Shown piece after piece: positions 43,261-56,500 of a stretch of DNA of 64,000 nucleotides (positions within the stretch are counted from its first letter, which is position 1; every line of letters starts with the position of its first letter). The position numbers were made by a program, and so were the translations under genes. Under the pieces are notes generated by a model. That model ran no database searches and was not told the DNA's origin. It worked only from the letters and a program-made list of their open reading frames with translations. The stretch covers positions 32,716,191-32,780,190 of the forward strand of contig NC_135357.1 in the NCBI RefSeq assembly GCF_051622035.1, given 5' to 3'. This DNA is from Arctopsyche grandis (taxonomy: Eukaryota > Arthropoda > Insecta > Trichoptera > Hydropsychidae).

Positions 43261-46200
43261 TTACTTAGTTATAGGCATCGTTTTGTATATATAGCGAGTA
43301 GCTCTTGGATTGGGTGTACGTGTTTTATGTGGTCTTGGTTTCGGCGTGGGATAAATTACATTTGTTGGTTTAGGAGTAACCACTTCCATCGGTTTTTTGT
43401 CGATTATGATTCTATTTCCAGTGCTAACTCCGAATCGTCCCATAAATAATATATCACCAGTCGACGTCTTTATAAAGTACAAAAATGGATGGTCAGCATT
43501 AAACCTCTTAACAGACATAGCAGCAGATGTTGCAGATACTCCAATAACTATAAACAAAATTGAAAATAGATTAATAAACTGCTAATAAGAAGAGGTTAGT
43601 AAAAATAAATCTTAACGTAGAGCTCGTTCGGTTTTTAAAGGACCATCTCTACTCCTTAGGAAAGGTGTGCAGACATAATGATTAGTATAGACAGTGCCGA
43701 ATTTAGGAGAAGGCTTGGTCGGGGGGGCACCCGAGGGCGCCGAGTAAGTTAGGGCGCCACTCGATGCACCGAATGCGCTTTGAAATTTAAAATTAGAATG
43801 CAATAGGCCCTAATTTTTTTAGATTTGAGGGCCAAAAGCCATTGATGCTTTTTTGAAGGGTTTTAATGGATAGCTTTGTGGAAGATGATTTATAATTTTG
43901 TGTTATATGCATTAGCAGTTCGCTAAATAAATAAAACATAAAAGCGCTTCTACTTTCTAAACTGTACACATGTTTACACCATGTTTAGCTTCAATATATC
44001 GCTGGACGATTCTAACTGATTCACGTGCAATTATATTCCTTAAATAATTCTTTATTATCTAACACACGATGGGAAGCGAAAAAATCAAGTGTCAAAGCAG
44101 TTCGTTATTAAATTGTTGACGTTCATGAGGTTTTAATTACTTTATCTGAAACTGAATTGAATGATCCAGGTGTAGCTCATGAAGCAATCACATTAGAGGA
44201 ACAATTAAAAGATTTCAGCTTTCTTGTTTCATTTATTGTTTGGTACGGTGTTCTTTAGCAATTAAATTCATTTTTATTTCTCAGATACAACATTAGTGTC
44301 AATGAAAGAAAGATTCGAACAGTTGAACAAATATTCAGAGACGTGCTGGTTTTGTGTATTTTGTTAACAATCTACCGGAAAGAGCCGATCTTCAAATTAA
44401 GCTCACCGCGAATTAAATATATGATATTATTAGTAATGAACTTAGCGTAGAATCTAGTATTTTAAAAGCCTTTCTTTCAAATAAAAATTTAGGTAAAATA
44501 ATTCCACTCATTGTATTAAATTTTATTAGACAGTATGATTTACAAGAATTGTATCCGAACATTTGGGTTGCTATGCAAATTTTGCTGACACAGCATGAAA
44601 CTGTATCAAGTGGTGAACGTAGTTTTTTGAAACTTAAAACTTATCTCCGGTCTACAATGTCATAAAATAGACTTTCCAAATTTCAAACTCTATGTACTCA
44701 TAATGATATCGCAGAAAATTTTGATTTTTCAGCTTTAAGATTTTAGATTTTCAGCTTTAAGGTTGATTTTACTGAAAGAAAGGCTCGGAAATTTAACTTT
44801 TGAATTGTCATTTTATTTATTTTTAACTACGCCGTTGAGAAATATTGTTAACCATTTTGCTTCAGACGGTTTATTGGTTTAAGACAAATTCCAACAAATA
44901 TCGATGAAATAATATGAATGGACAGACGGAGCATCGCGTATGCATTTGCGCAACTGAGCATCGCATATGCAAATTTTCCGGCTGTCGTTTTTCTGCATCG
45001 GAATTGGTCGTTTGTTTATTGGTTCCCTTGGTAGAATTAACGGAACGGGAAATACAACTGCAAAGGGATTCGTTGACTCCAACCAACAATACCACGTTGC
45101 ACCCCTTTTTAGCACGAATGCGCGATCAGGCGATTCGTGATGGTAGACCAGTGGTCCATGAGCATAAATTACCTAATCTCTACATGACAATATCTTACAC
45201 AATTGGAAAGATATCCACTAGATTTTTTGGATATTTTATGATCACCTGTGACAGCTGCAGCTTCTGCTCCTTCTTCATTCACTTCAATGAAAGCTTTCTG
45301 AATGACAAAAGCTACGTAAAGTTGCTCATTAGATTTAAGCAATCCCAATAAATTTGCACTGCTCGGCGAGAACATCGACGTCATACCCAACTGATTTAAA
45401 AATAATAATGTTTAAAATAAAATCAATAGCAATTCAAGTATTGTATACATTTTTTTTTACAAACACCTTTTGCAATATTGGATTTAGTTTCATCGTGGTT
45501 TCAATTTTGAATTTTGGAATGCTAACTGAAAGTTCGTTTGGGAGCAGTTCATCAAATACTGTCTGTTTCAAATTTGAATTCATGACGTTTTTCTCCAAAT
45601 TTGCCAATCCGTCGATTTGATTAGGTAGAATTATAACCATAGACACATTTCGTTTCTCATATTGCATTTCTAGAGCCTAAGAATAAAACAAATATTATGA
45701 ACCAAACATGCTATAAGTGCATATAAATCAAAATTTCATATTTTCCTCCAGACTTTTTATTTATATAATAGATAACCTGTGCATCCCATTGTGGAAGATC
45801 TGCGTATTTAAACGAATCAACTTTGTTCATCATATCGACTTCAAATGCTTTACTAGAACTCAAACTGAATTCGCTTTTGATTGTTTTTGCAGCATCAAAT
45901 TTTAATTCCCACGTTCCCTATAAGAAATGACTGTTAATTTATTATAATCACTCAGATAAAAAAAAATAACGGAAATAACCCCAATAGTCGTTTTACCTTA
46001 AAGTAAATGGCGTTTATGAGAATTAAGCGTGTAAATGCATTAAGTAAATCGGGGGTAATTATATTTTTAATTTTACTGTTAGTTTTCTCTTCAACCTGTA
46101 TAAATAAGAAAACACATATAATGCACTCAATTATTTAAATTAATAAAATGAGAAAATGTTCTGAATACGAACCCAAGTGTTTATTATAGCAGCAGCTTCC

Positions 46201-46871
46201 TCATTTAAAGCGAATTCGATATTTTCTATATCAGATGAAAATGAATCGACTGCCGAGCTTCTAAAATCTGCGTTCAGAACGTAATCTTTTTTGACGTAGA
46301 GTTTATTGGCAATATTTAATGTGACGCCTTGAATATTGTTTAAACGATTCATGGCTGATTTAAAAGCTGATTTTGTCTACAAGTAATACCACACATACAA
46401 TGAAATTCATTTCTTAATAAGTTATCAAGAAGATATTATTATCTTACAAAATCTGAGTTCGGTAAGTGAAGAGCAGTGTTGATTTCATCCAACGTCTTTC
46501 CTCCAGCTCCCAATGACAATAGAGCAAGAGCAAAATGTGCAGACATTCCTGACATTATCAAATCATCAGATGGCTTAGCCTCAGCTACTTTCTAGTCATC
46601 AAATGTTGTTCAATATATAACTTAACACGTATAAATGTATACTTCTGAAATATTAGTGGAAAATATATAAATTATAAAGTACCGTATAAAGCTGATTCGA
46701 AAATTTATTGCTGGAACTCAAAAGTTGAATGTCTAGATCAGTTGTTTGACAGCATCCAAGTATAATAAACGACATCAGCACAATTACTGAAATCGAAATT
46801 TTAATTTATAATAATGGGAAATTTTGTTTAATTCAGAATTTGTGTATTTTATTGTATTTGTTACCTTTCAT
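43261..46871 (-). CDS. Serpin S2, nine exons, intact
   Basis: A predicted secreted inhibitor of a serine protease. Exons: 46871-46865, 46786-46683, 46591-46448, 46376-46173, 46095-45997, 45917-45777, 45676-45467, 45390-45246 and 43547-43261. All junctions are GT-AG and the frame is open for 446 residues. The signal peptide is [19 protein letters not shown]. The core has [41 protein letters not shown] and [13 protein letters not shown]. The hinge [11 protein letters not shown] matches inhibitory serpins. The loop [14 protein letters not shown] puts Thr-Ser at P1-P1' by alignment with moth serpin-1. [20 protein letters not shown] is the signature. A basic, proline-rich tail of about 55 residues ([18 protein letters not shown] and on) follows; typical serpins end near there. 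Intron 8 holds a hAT relic. Confidence 0.85.
43690..44862 (+). pseudogene. hAT transposase relic in S2 intron 8
   Basis: It starts with the tip CAGTGCCGAATTTAGG and a GGGGGGGCACCCGAGGGCGCC patch. The plus strand then reads [35 protein letters not shown] and, near 44,590-44,660, the dimerisation block [20 protein letters not shown], with stops between. It is the same family as the copy in S3 intron 8. The right tip was lost in a deletion at 44,862. Confidence 0.65.
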
Positions 46872-46971
46872 GGTTGGTTTTAAAGATGGTGACTTGGGAT
46901 GTTTAAAATGGATAACACCTGGCAGTATTTCAATTGCCATATTTAGATGTGTCAACGTTGAGAGTCGAACA

Positions 46972-47008
46972 GAAAATGATAATTAAACGGCAAAAAGTGT
47001 GATTTATA
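46972..47008 (-). promoter_or_regulatory. Core promoter of serpin S2
   Basis: On the minus strand TATAAAT (47008-47002) is followed by the initiator-like TCATTTTC (46979-46972), about 30 bases from TATA. A leader of about 100 bases leads to ATGAAAG, where the first coding exon ends after seven bases. Confidence 0.65.
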
Positions 47009-47179
47009 CGAGTTTTTTTGTTTACAGTGCAAATTTCGGAATTTTTTTTTAAATAAAATTTGGCATGATATTTGTCTAGATACAATTTCTCGCATTGAGA
47101 GAAGATTAAGTATTGAACAATTAATAATGAGTACTGCTTCTCCAACTGGTGATAATATCGTAGCGTAGGCAAAGAGGAG

Positions 47180-47827
47180 CCGGTGGTTAATTGGATTCGA
47201 GGATTATCCCCCGCCAGTCGGGTTGTTTTCGACGGTTACAAATTTGAAAGTTTGAAAAGTTCACAGTCGATTACCTAACCGGAAAAGACCTTTTTTCCAT
47301 TACGCACAAGCAAAATTGACTGTTAGCCGGTAAATGTGTCTGCAGTCTGCACTCAGAATCATCTTTCCGAGTAAAACCCAAAGAGTAGCTTGATAAAAAA
47401 TAGATGTAGATTTATACCAAATATTAATTAATATAATTCATTAATTACAATTTATCGTACCGCTCGTGTTATCTCAGACACACATACACACAGACGAAAT
47501 AGCGAAATTATAGACATATTTGATGATGTATTTTTTTGTCTGTTTATATATAAGTATTGAAGCGTGTGGGATCTACGGTTGATTCGGGATCAGTTTTGAT
47601 CCCGATGGATGATTGTATATTTTTATTTTTCTCATCTCCCTGTATTTTTTCGACCATTGTGGCCCACCAAACTTAAATTAAAAATAAATAAATATATGTT
47701 TTTGCAAGCAAACAGAAATGAGTACTTCTACATTGTATGTATTATATTTCATTTTACATATTGTACATACATACGTGTTATACTGGACTGTATCTAATTT
47801 TTATTTGGAAAAGGGGCACTTTTTATT
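47180..47827. other. Shortened S2 spacer with a retrotransposon relic
   Basis: From 47,240 to 47,450 it matches the spacers at 37.4 and 57.9 kb, without the MITE. At 47,555-47,610 the text TTGAAGCGTGTGGGATC to TTTTGATCCCGATGG matches the reverse-transcriptase region at 27,966-28,015 and then jumps straight to its 3' end (GACCATTGTGGCCCACC, A-rich tail to 47,700). This is an internally deleted copy of the 27-29 kb retrotransposon family. From 47,700 to 47,760 the sequence is low in information. Confidence 0.6.
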
Positions 47828-48438
47828 AATGATTAAATTGGGAACAGTATAGAAAAATGCGTTTTTGTTTTTTCAACAGTTTATTTATTATCAAGTGAAC
47901 CAAAAGCATGTATGTAATTGTTTTTTTTTTATAATTCTATACTAATGTATGTATGTGCACACATGCATTAGTCCAGTTGCCAATATTCAATTGAATCCTG
48001 TGTTTACAAATTGCATATTTGTATTGCCCTATTTACGTACATACATCTGTACAATCGTAAAATATTTTCAATTTATTACAAGGCTTTTTATTGACATTAT
48101 AACGATTAATTACAAGATGCAAGGTACATATAATGTCAGTTGAAAGTTAAATTTACGTCCTTTTTGAAAAAATAAATGTGCTTGATTATTATATAAACTT
48201 ATGTTTTTGATTATAAAACAAAACATTTTTTCAGTAAATGATTATATAAGCACGCGAAGAACATGAAAAAAATTAATTCACGGAATGCAAAATATTTGAA
48301 TTTATCAATTTAAATATAAAGTTGGCTGTGTAAAGTAAATATTTTTAATTTACTTACATAGTTATAGACAACGTTTTGTATATTTTCGAGTAGCTCTTGG
48401 ATTGGGTGTACGTGTTTTACGTGGCCTTGGTTTCGGCG
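47828..48438 (-). pseudogene. Serpin 3' flank and tail-exon fragment
   Basis: This 610-bp block is almost the same as 50,040-50,642, the 3' flank and last coding bases of S3. Bases 48,438-48,357 on the minus strand encode [20 protein letters not shown], the end of the serpin tail. The block then breaks off at GGTTTCGGCG and joins spacer block D without any upstream exon. It is a truncated gene end left by a duplication. Confidence 0.75.
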
Positions 48439-48568
48439 GTATTAATTGCATTTAACTCCACATCTTCCATGCATTTAATAACAGATTTACTAACTAGCAC
48501 TTCTTGATGCACAATTCAATGCATACGAAATATTTCGTTTTCGGTTACAAATTTGAAAGTTTGAAAAG

Positions 48569-49097
48569 TTAAGAGGGCTGGACAGCAGCGCCTTGTCCTT
48601 ACAAACTTACTATACTTCTCCCTTCCTCAATTATGGCAATAGAGAAATTATTTTTTAAAATGCTATGGATATCCACCATTGGGGTGCATCTATCGCTTTA
48701 TTTTTTTGATTAATTATTTTTAATAGGAGCTAGGAGCCGCCAAACATCTATAAAATCGCCTCTTTTTTACACCCACGAAACGAGTCCAGCGTTCTTGTTT
48801 AACGGTCGATTTAAAAAAAAATACGCCGATAGATGCACAGAAAGTATCTTTCTCAAACCGATGATGAAATTTTTTTAAAAATTGGTCCAGTTTTGGAGCA
48901 GAAAATAGTAGAATACGAAACCTCGATTTTGTCAATTTAAAATACGTTTTATCTGGTCGAAGCGCAACTGTCGCATTCACTCAATATATATATTGATATA
49001 TATTGTCGCATTCACTCAATATATACATACACTCAATATATATATCGAAGAAAGGAACGGTAACAAAATTAAGGTTTCGGGTGTACAGCCCTCTTAA
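48569..49097. mobile_element. piggyBac-like MITE in spacer block D (copy 2)
   Basis: Same element as 36,852-37,374, with TTAA on both sides and tips GAGGGCTGGACAGC/GTACAGCCCTC. It moved here as part of the duplicated block, not by a new insertion, because the flanks are identical as well. Confidence 0.8.
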
Positions 49098-49752
49098 CAG
49101 TCGATTACCTAACCGGAAAAGACCTTTTTTCCGTTATGCACAAGCAAAATTGACTGTTAGCCGTTAAATGTGTCTGCAGTCTGCACTCAGAATCATCTTT
49201 CCAAGTAAAACTCAAAGAGAAGCTTGATAAAAAAATAGATGTAGATTTATACCAAATATTAATTGATATAATTCATTAATTACATATTATCTAAATATTT
49301 GAAATTAATCAATTCACTAATTAATTTAAAATATTAATATTTTCAAGTATTTTATAGAAGTGTACATATTTGCATGTTTTAATGCTTCTAAAGGTTATTT
49401 TATATATGGTACGATTTTATGTATTTAAAATTTAATTTATTTTAGTTTGGAGATTTTAAAATTTTAAGCATTTTGGAAAACTGCGAACACTTACTTGAAA
49501 AGTGTCAAAATTTTAAATTAGAAACGTAAAAAAATCAAATTATACTATTGAATCAAATTTAACAGGTATTGGATTTATACAAATAATCATATGAAATATT
49601 ATAACATTCAAGTAAGAAAAAATTAGAAATTATATATATTTATTTTAATTTAAATTTAAATTTTCACTTAATAGTGCCTTGGACGAATAAAAATATAAAC
49701 ATATAAATTGAAAAAAAAAAATAAGAAATATATAATAATATATGTATGTATA

Positions 49753-49968
49753 TTAAAAAAAGTAAAAAATATATAAATTGAAGAAGTTTTTGGTAACTCT
49801 TCGTTTCCAAATTGGGGTGACAACACTGGTCATTGCCCATAATCGTGCAATTTGCGGCAATAACTGTGATGTTAGGGTATTTTCTTTAAATGCGAAAGGG
49901 CCATATGCATCATTCAAGGTTTCAATTCCAGCTTCTATGGCTGAGATATTGTGTGTATTATGTTTCAT
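49753..49968 (-). other. Conserved spacer reading frame (copy 2), function unknown
   Basis: Its peptide is identical to the copy at 38,030-38,245 because it lies in the duplicated block. Its preservation here says nothing about selection. Confidence 0.3.
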
Positions 49969-50565
49969 TTTACATATATGTATTATACTGGACCGTATCT
50001 AATTTTGATTTTCTGAAAAGGGGCACTTTTTTCTTATTAACTCGGGAACAGTATAGAAAAATGCGTTTTTGTTTTTTCAACAGTTTATTTATTATCAAGT
50101 GAACCAAAAGCATGTATGTAATTGTTTTTTTTTTATAATTCTATACTAATGTATGTATGTGCACACATGCATTAGTCCAGTTGCCAATATTCAATTGAAT
50201 CCTGTGTTTACAAATTGCATATTTGTATTGCCCTATTTACGTACATACATCTGTACAATCGTAAAATATTTTCAATTTATTACAAGGCTTTTTATTGACA
50301 TTATAACGATTAATTACAAGATGCAAGGTACATATAATGTCAGTTGAAAGTTAAATTTACGTCCTTTTTGAAAAAATAAATGTGCTTGATTATTATATAA
50401 ACTTATGTTTTTGATTATAAAACAAAACATTTTTTCAGTAAATGATTATATAAGCACGCGAAGAACATGAAAAAAATTAATTCACGGAATGCAAAATATT
50501 TGAATTTATCAATTTAAATATAAAGTTGGCTGTGTAAAGTAAATATTTTTAATTTACTTACATAG

Positions 50566-53500
50566 TTATAGACAACGTTTTGTATATTTTCGAGTAGCTC
50601 TTGGATTGGGTGTACGTGTTTTACGTGGCCTTGGTTTCGGCGTAGGATAAATAACATTCGTTGGTTTAGGGCTACCTCCTTCAATGGGAATCGGATCAAT
50701 AGTATTTATTGGCTTGGGAGTAACCACTTCCATCGGTTTTTTGTCGATTATGATTCTATTTCCAGTGCTAACTCCGAATCGTCCCATAAATAATATATCA
50801 CCAGTCGACGTCTTTATAAAGTACAAAAATGGATGGTCAGCATTAAACCTCTTAACAACCCTAGCAGCAGACATTCTAGATACTCCAATAACTATAAAAA
50901 AAATTGATTATAGATTAATAAACTGCTAATAAGAAGAGGTTAGTAAAAATAAATCTTAACGTAGAGCTCGTTCGGTTTTTAAAGGACCATCTCTACTCTT
51001 TAGGAAAGGTGTGCAGACACAATGATCAGTATAGACAGGGCCGATTTCAGGGAAGGTCTTGGTCGGGGGGAGCCCGAGGGTGCCGAGTAAGTTAGGGCGC
51101 CACTCGATGCACCGAATGCGCTTTGAAATTTAAAATTAGAACGTAAAAGGCCCTAAAATTTTTAGATTAGAGGGCCAAAAGCCATTGATGCTTTCTTGAA
51201 GGTTGTTAATGGATAGCTTTGTGGAAGATGATTTATAATTTTGTGTTATATGCATTAGCAGTTTGCTAAAAAATTAAACATAAAAGCGCTTCTACTTTCT
51301 AAACTTTACACATGTTTACACCATGTTTAGCTTCAATATATCGCTGGACGATTCTAACTGATTCACGTGCAATTATATTCCTTAAATAATTCCTTATTAT
51401 CTAACACACGATGGGAAGCGAAAAAATCAAGTGTCAAAGCAAAAAAAAAAATAGAAACTGAAAGAAATGATCCAGGTGTAGCTCATGAAGCAATCACATT
51501 AGAGGTACAATTAAAAGATTTCAGCTTTCTTGTTTCATTTATTGTTTGGTACGGTGTTCTTAAGCAATTAAATTCATTTTTATTTCTCAGATACAACATT
51601 AGTGTTAATGAAAGAAAGATTCGAACAGTTGAACAAATATTCAGAGACGTGCTGGTTTTGTGTATTTTGTAAACAATCTACCGGAAAGAGCCGATCTTCA
51701 AATTAAGCCCACCGCGAATTAAATATCTGATATTATTAGAAATGAACTTGAATTTATTGTAAAGTTATTAAGAAAGACGCCCGTAGACCGATGACGTCAT
51801 GGTGACGCCAACCAATGGTGGAGTCGGGCGTTGCGGCCAATGGCTGCGCCAGACTCCTTGACCAATGATAATACGTGTATGCGCTGAGCGCTCTATGATA
51901 TAAATATGGTACGCTCTCGATCGGTGGCATTTGGATCCTGGCCTCTACCTGACAAGCAGCTAATAAAGACTTGGAACCTGCCTGCGTGTTTTCTTGTACC
52001 TCGACTTGACTCCACTTACCTCTGATTACTCTTCACTATTATTTTAAAAACCTTTCTTTCAAATAAAAATCAAGGTAAAATGAATCCAATCATTGTATTA
52101 AATTTTATTAGACAGTATGATTTACAAGAATTGTATCCGAATATTTAGGTTGCTATGCAAATTTTGCTGACACAGGATGAAACTGTATCAAGTGGTGAAC
52201 ATAGTTTTTCGAAACTTAAAACTTATCTCCGGTCTACAATGTCACAAAATAGACTTTCCAATTTTGAAACTCTATGTACTCATAATGATATCGCAGAAAA
52301 TTTTGATTTTTCAGCTTTAAGGTAGATTTTACTGAAAGAAAGGCTCAGAAAGTTAACTTTTGAATTATCATTTTATTTATTTATTTACACCTGGGATTGA
52401 GAAATATTGTTAACCATTTTGCTGCCGGTCCCAAGACCTTAAGAAGAGGATGGTAATCAATTTTTAAAAAAAATTCTAGGGGCGCTTGGAAATTATTGCC
52501 CGAGGGCGCCATAGGTCCGGGCCGCACCGTGCAACTTTGTTGGCCCGGACCTATGGCGTACAGTGTTCTCTTGATTATCCGGGTGCGGATTATCCGGTTT
52601 GCGGATTATCCGTGCAAATATTAATTATTTTTTTTAAATTAATTAAATTTTGGTCTTATATAATAATGAAACGCACCGATTCATTGCGACCGTAAACATT
52701 TCAGACTAGAGTTTGCTTCCGACGGTTTATTGGTTTAAGACAAATTCTAACAAATATCGATGAAATAATATGAATGGACAGATGGAGCATCGTGTATGCA
52801 TTTGCGAAACTGAGCACCATGTATGCAAATGTTCCGGCTGTCATTGTGTTAACTTTCGTTTTCCTACGTCGGAATTGGTAGTTTGTTTATTGGGTCCCAT
52901 GGTAGAATTAACGGAACGGGAAATACAACTGCAAGGGGTTTCGTTGACTCCAACTAACAATACCACGTTGCACGTGTCACGACATAAGGTCCAAAGCTAT
53001 AAGATCCAACGACAAGGGCACCACGAAAGAAGATCCACCCGTTAGAATGCCCACCTGCTAAGTGATCCAGACAATAAAAAGCCCAGTTGATAAAACGTCC
53101 AACCGAAAATCGCCCACCCTGTTAAAGGTCCAGCCACAAAAAGTCCGAAAACAAAATATAAAACATAGATAAAGTAATAATGCTTAATAAAACGCTCCAT
53201 ATTTACATAAATCGGATATCGAGTCAATTTGACTCGATACTCGATTGAATACTCGGCGGGCTTAAATATTTTTAATTAATTTCCGAATATAATAATAATG
53301 TTAGATTAAATCGTTGCAGCAGCTGACATCGAGTCAGGTGCTGCCAATCTATTCAGCTCAACGACAATTCAGCGCAAAATCAATTTTTTCAATAAGTTTT
53401 AAATGCGTTTTCGAAAATAATTACTGTATTGAAATTGTCGGCCATATCTACATGATAATTTCATAAATGCGAATAAATTTATTTGATACTCTTTGTGCCT

Positions 53501-56500
53501 TGAAATATTATGCAAGCAGGGTTTCTCAACTAAGACCGCAAACATTTATTTTTAAGCAGGGTTTCTAAACCGGGCAGCAATTTTTTTTTTCAAATAGTTT
53601 TTCTTAGCAATCCAAACTTTTACGTATGCAGGGCTTCTGAACCAAGGTTCGCAAATCGTCATTATGAAACTTTTCATTTGATAAAAAATGGGAGATTCTT
53701 TGGTTTTCGATTTTTTCCCCAAAAATTATGTTTTCAAATCCTACGTATTCAGGGTTTCTCAACTGAGTTCCGCAAAAAATATTTCTTAAAAAGAGTAAAA
53801 TCTTACGTATGAACGGATTCTAGACCAAGGTTCGCAAGCCCGTCTTCATGGGTTCTGCTATTCATATCTAAAATGTATGTATGTATGTATTGACGTATTT
53901 ATCGGCCATTGATTTAAATTATCGTGCATTTCAAACCAATTGCAAAAAGATGCATTTGCTGTTCGTACCACTTCGGGTCTAGATATTCGGGTCTGCATAT
54001 TCACACTTACCCTATATCAAATATACGAATAATAATAATTTTTCTATAATTTTAAATATAATATGCATTACTTTGTAACGTCTATTAGACTGTTTACCGA
54101 ACAACTTAAGCTTTTATACCTTTCACTCGAACCGTATTTCCGAAATTTCATTCATTGATAGCATTTTTTTCGTCCAAGGCACAATTACATGAGAGTTCAT
54201 TAAATATTCAAAATTTGTATAATTTTTGACAAGCATTATATGAATTTTTAGATTAAATAACGGGTTTCCGGAAACTTTTGATTTTTAACAACGAGTTTCC
54301 GGAAATCCATGGAAACACCACTGACTATATGTTGAAAGAAACGGTGCCACGCCTCCAACGAATTATGTATTTGTTCTGGGAAGATTACCTATTACGCGAC
54401 TTCCAACATTCCAAATATTCGACCATTGATTTAAATTATCGAGCATTTCAATGGTGTCTTTATTAATTTAATTCAATTCACATAACAAAAAGCATTTCCT
54501 GTATTATTCTAGTCATTTTGACTTTGAGATTCGGCATACGATCCAGCTGATTGTTTGTCATATCTCATATAGTCATATGACGGCAGTTTTTATACCTACT
54601 AATCTGACCGAAAGTAAACAAAGTCATCCAAATTCTATGAAAAGGACAATGAAAATGTGTACCGTTATATGCGGGTAGGGCCTAGCGACTACCTGCGAAT
54701 ATTTCGTGTACATCGCATCGCAGAAGTGCATAAAGATATCTTCAAATGAAATATAAAAAAATAAGTTTGTAAAAAGAGCGAGCTCCAAGACTGTATGTCA
54801 GAAACTATCCAGTGCAGGGATTTCCAATCTTTTTATGCAATGGAACACTTTACAAACCCCGAAATTTTAACGGAACGTTTAGCTTATTTTTAAAGTTGAG
54901 TAAATATAAAATAAAATGTATTACTAAAACACTTATTATCCATTTCATAAATATAATTATAAATATAGTAAACAAAGCTCTCAACGACTTTGATGATTTT
55001 TAATCCTTGAATCGCAAATCTTCTTGATATCAGACACAATAAAGGTGAGCTCAATTCTTATAAATGGGGTAGCGTCGATTGTGTTCCTGCACTTTGACCA
55101 TTGTAGCATAATAAGAAAATTCTGCTGCGCATAAATAGGATGTAGAAAACAGAAGTAAGACAAAAATAGCTGGGTTTTGCCATTTTGGGGTTTTCTTCTT
55201 ACAAACTCGCTCAGAAATCTTTTAATGGCTTTAAAATTCATCTACTTTCAAATTTAAGCCATTCATCTAAGGCAGGAAAACAATCAAAATTATTAGATTC
55301 AACTGATGAAATCCAAAATTGAATTTTATCTCTTGTATTAAAAATTGTATTACCTGACTCGATATCAGCTGCTGCAACGATTTAATCTAACATTATTATT
55401 ATATTCGGAAATTAATTAAAAAAAATTAGGCCCGCCGAGTATTCAATCGAGTATCGAGTCAAATTGACTCGATATCTGATTTATGTAAATATGGAGCGAT
55501 TTATTAAACATTATTACTTTATCTATGTTTTATATTTTGTTTTCGGACTTTTTGTGGCTGGACCTTTAAAAGGGGGGACGATTTTCGGTTGGACGTTTTA
55601 TCAACTGGGCTTTTTATTGTCTGGATCACTTAGCAGGTGGGCATTCTAACGGGTGGATCTTCTTTCGTGGTGCCCTTGTCGTTGGATTTTATAGCTTTGG
55701 ACCTTATGTCGTGGAACCCACGTTGCACCCCTTTTTAACACGAATGCGCGATCAGGCGATTCGTGATGGTAGACCAGTGGTCCACGAGCATAAATTACCT
55801 AATCTGTACATGACAATATCTTACACAATTGGAAAGATATCCACTAGATTTTTTGGATATTTTATGATCACCTGTGACAGCTGCAGCTTCTGCTCCTTCT
55901 TCATTCACTTCAATAAAAGCTTTCTGAATGACAAAAGATACGTAAAGTTGCTCATCAGATTTAAGTAATCCCAATAAATTTGCACTTTTCGGCGAGAACA
56001 TCGACGTCATACCCAACTGATTTAAAAAAAATAATGTTTAAAATAAAATCAATAGAATTTCCAGAATTGAATAAAAAATATTTTTTTAAAAACCTTTTCC
56101 AATATTGGATTGAGTTTCATTGTGGTTTCAATTTTGAATTTTGGAATGCTAACTGAAACTTTGTTTGGGAGCAGTTCATCAAATACTGTCTGTTTCAAAT
56201 TTGAATTCATGACGTTTTTCTCCAAATTTGCCAATCCGTCGATTTGATTAGGTAGAATTATAACCATAGACACATTTCGTTTCTCATATTGCATTTCTAG
56301 AGCCTAAGAATAAAACAAATATTATGAACCAAACATGCTATAAGTGCATATTAATCAAAATTTAATATTTTCCTCCAGACTTTTTATTTATATAATAAAT
56401 AACCTGTGCATCCCATTGTGGAAGATCTGCGTATTTAAACGAATCCAATTTGTTCATCATATTAACTTCAAATGCTTTACTAGAACTCAAACTGAATTCG

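Larger units (their letters stand above)
48439..50108. repeat. Spacer block D, second copy
   Basis: Near-identical to 36,722-38,390, shifted by about 11.7 kb. The left join falls inside a serpin tail exon (GGTTTCGGCG then GTATTAATTGC). The right join merges with the 3' flank of S3. The very low divergence implies a recent duplication or gene conversion. Confidence 0.85.
52963..55728. mobile_element. Long-TIR element with 11-bp target duplication
   Basis: The element is 52974-55717 (2,744 bp), flanked by CCACGTTGCAC at 52963-52973 and 55718-55728. S2 has the same site without the insertion (CCACGTTGCACCCC at 45,090). The inverted arms are about 360 bp (52974-53339 and 55353-55717) and start GTGTCACGACATAAGG and GTTCCACGACATAAGG. 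Long arms with internal tandem repeats and a 9-11 bp duplication fit a foldback or MULE-type element. The 2-kb interior has no transposase of its own, only an array of repeated motifs and a hAT fragment. Confidence 0.8.

Noticed and set aside
44871-45115. Overlapping open frames on both strands right of the hAT relic in S2 intron 8
   Set aside because: Intronic sequence shared with S3. The frames are not conserved between the two copies, and no family is recognisable.
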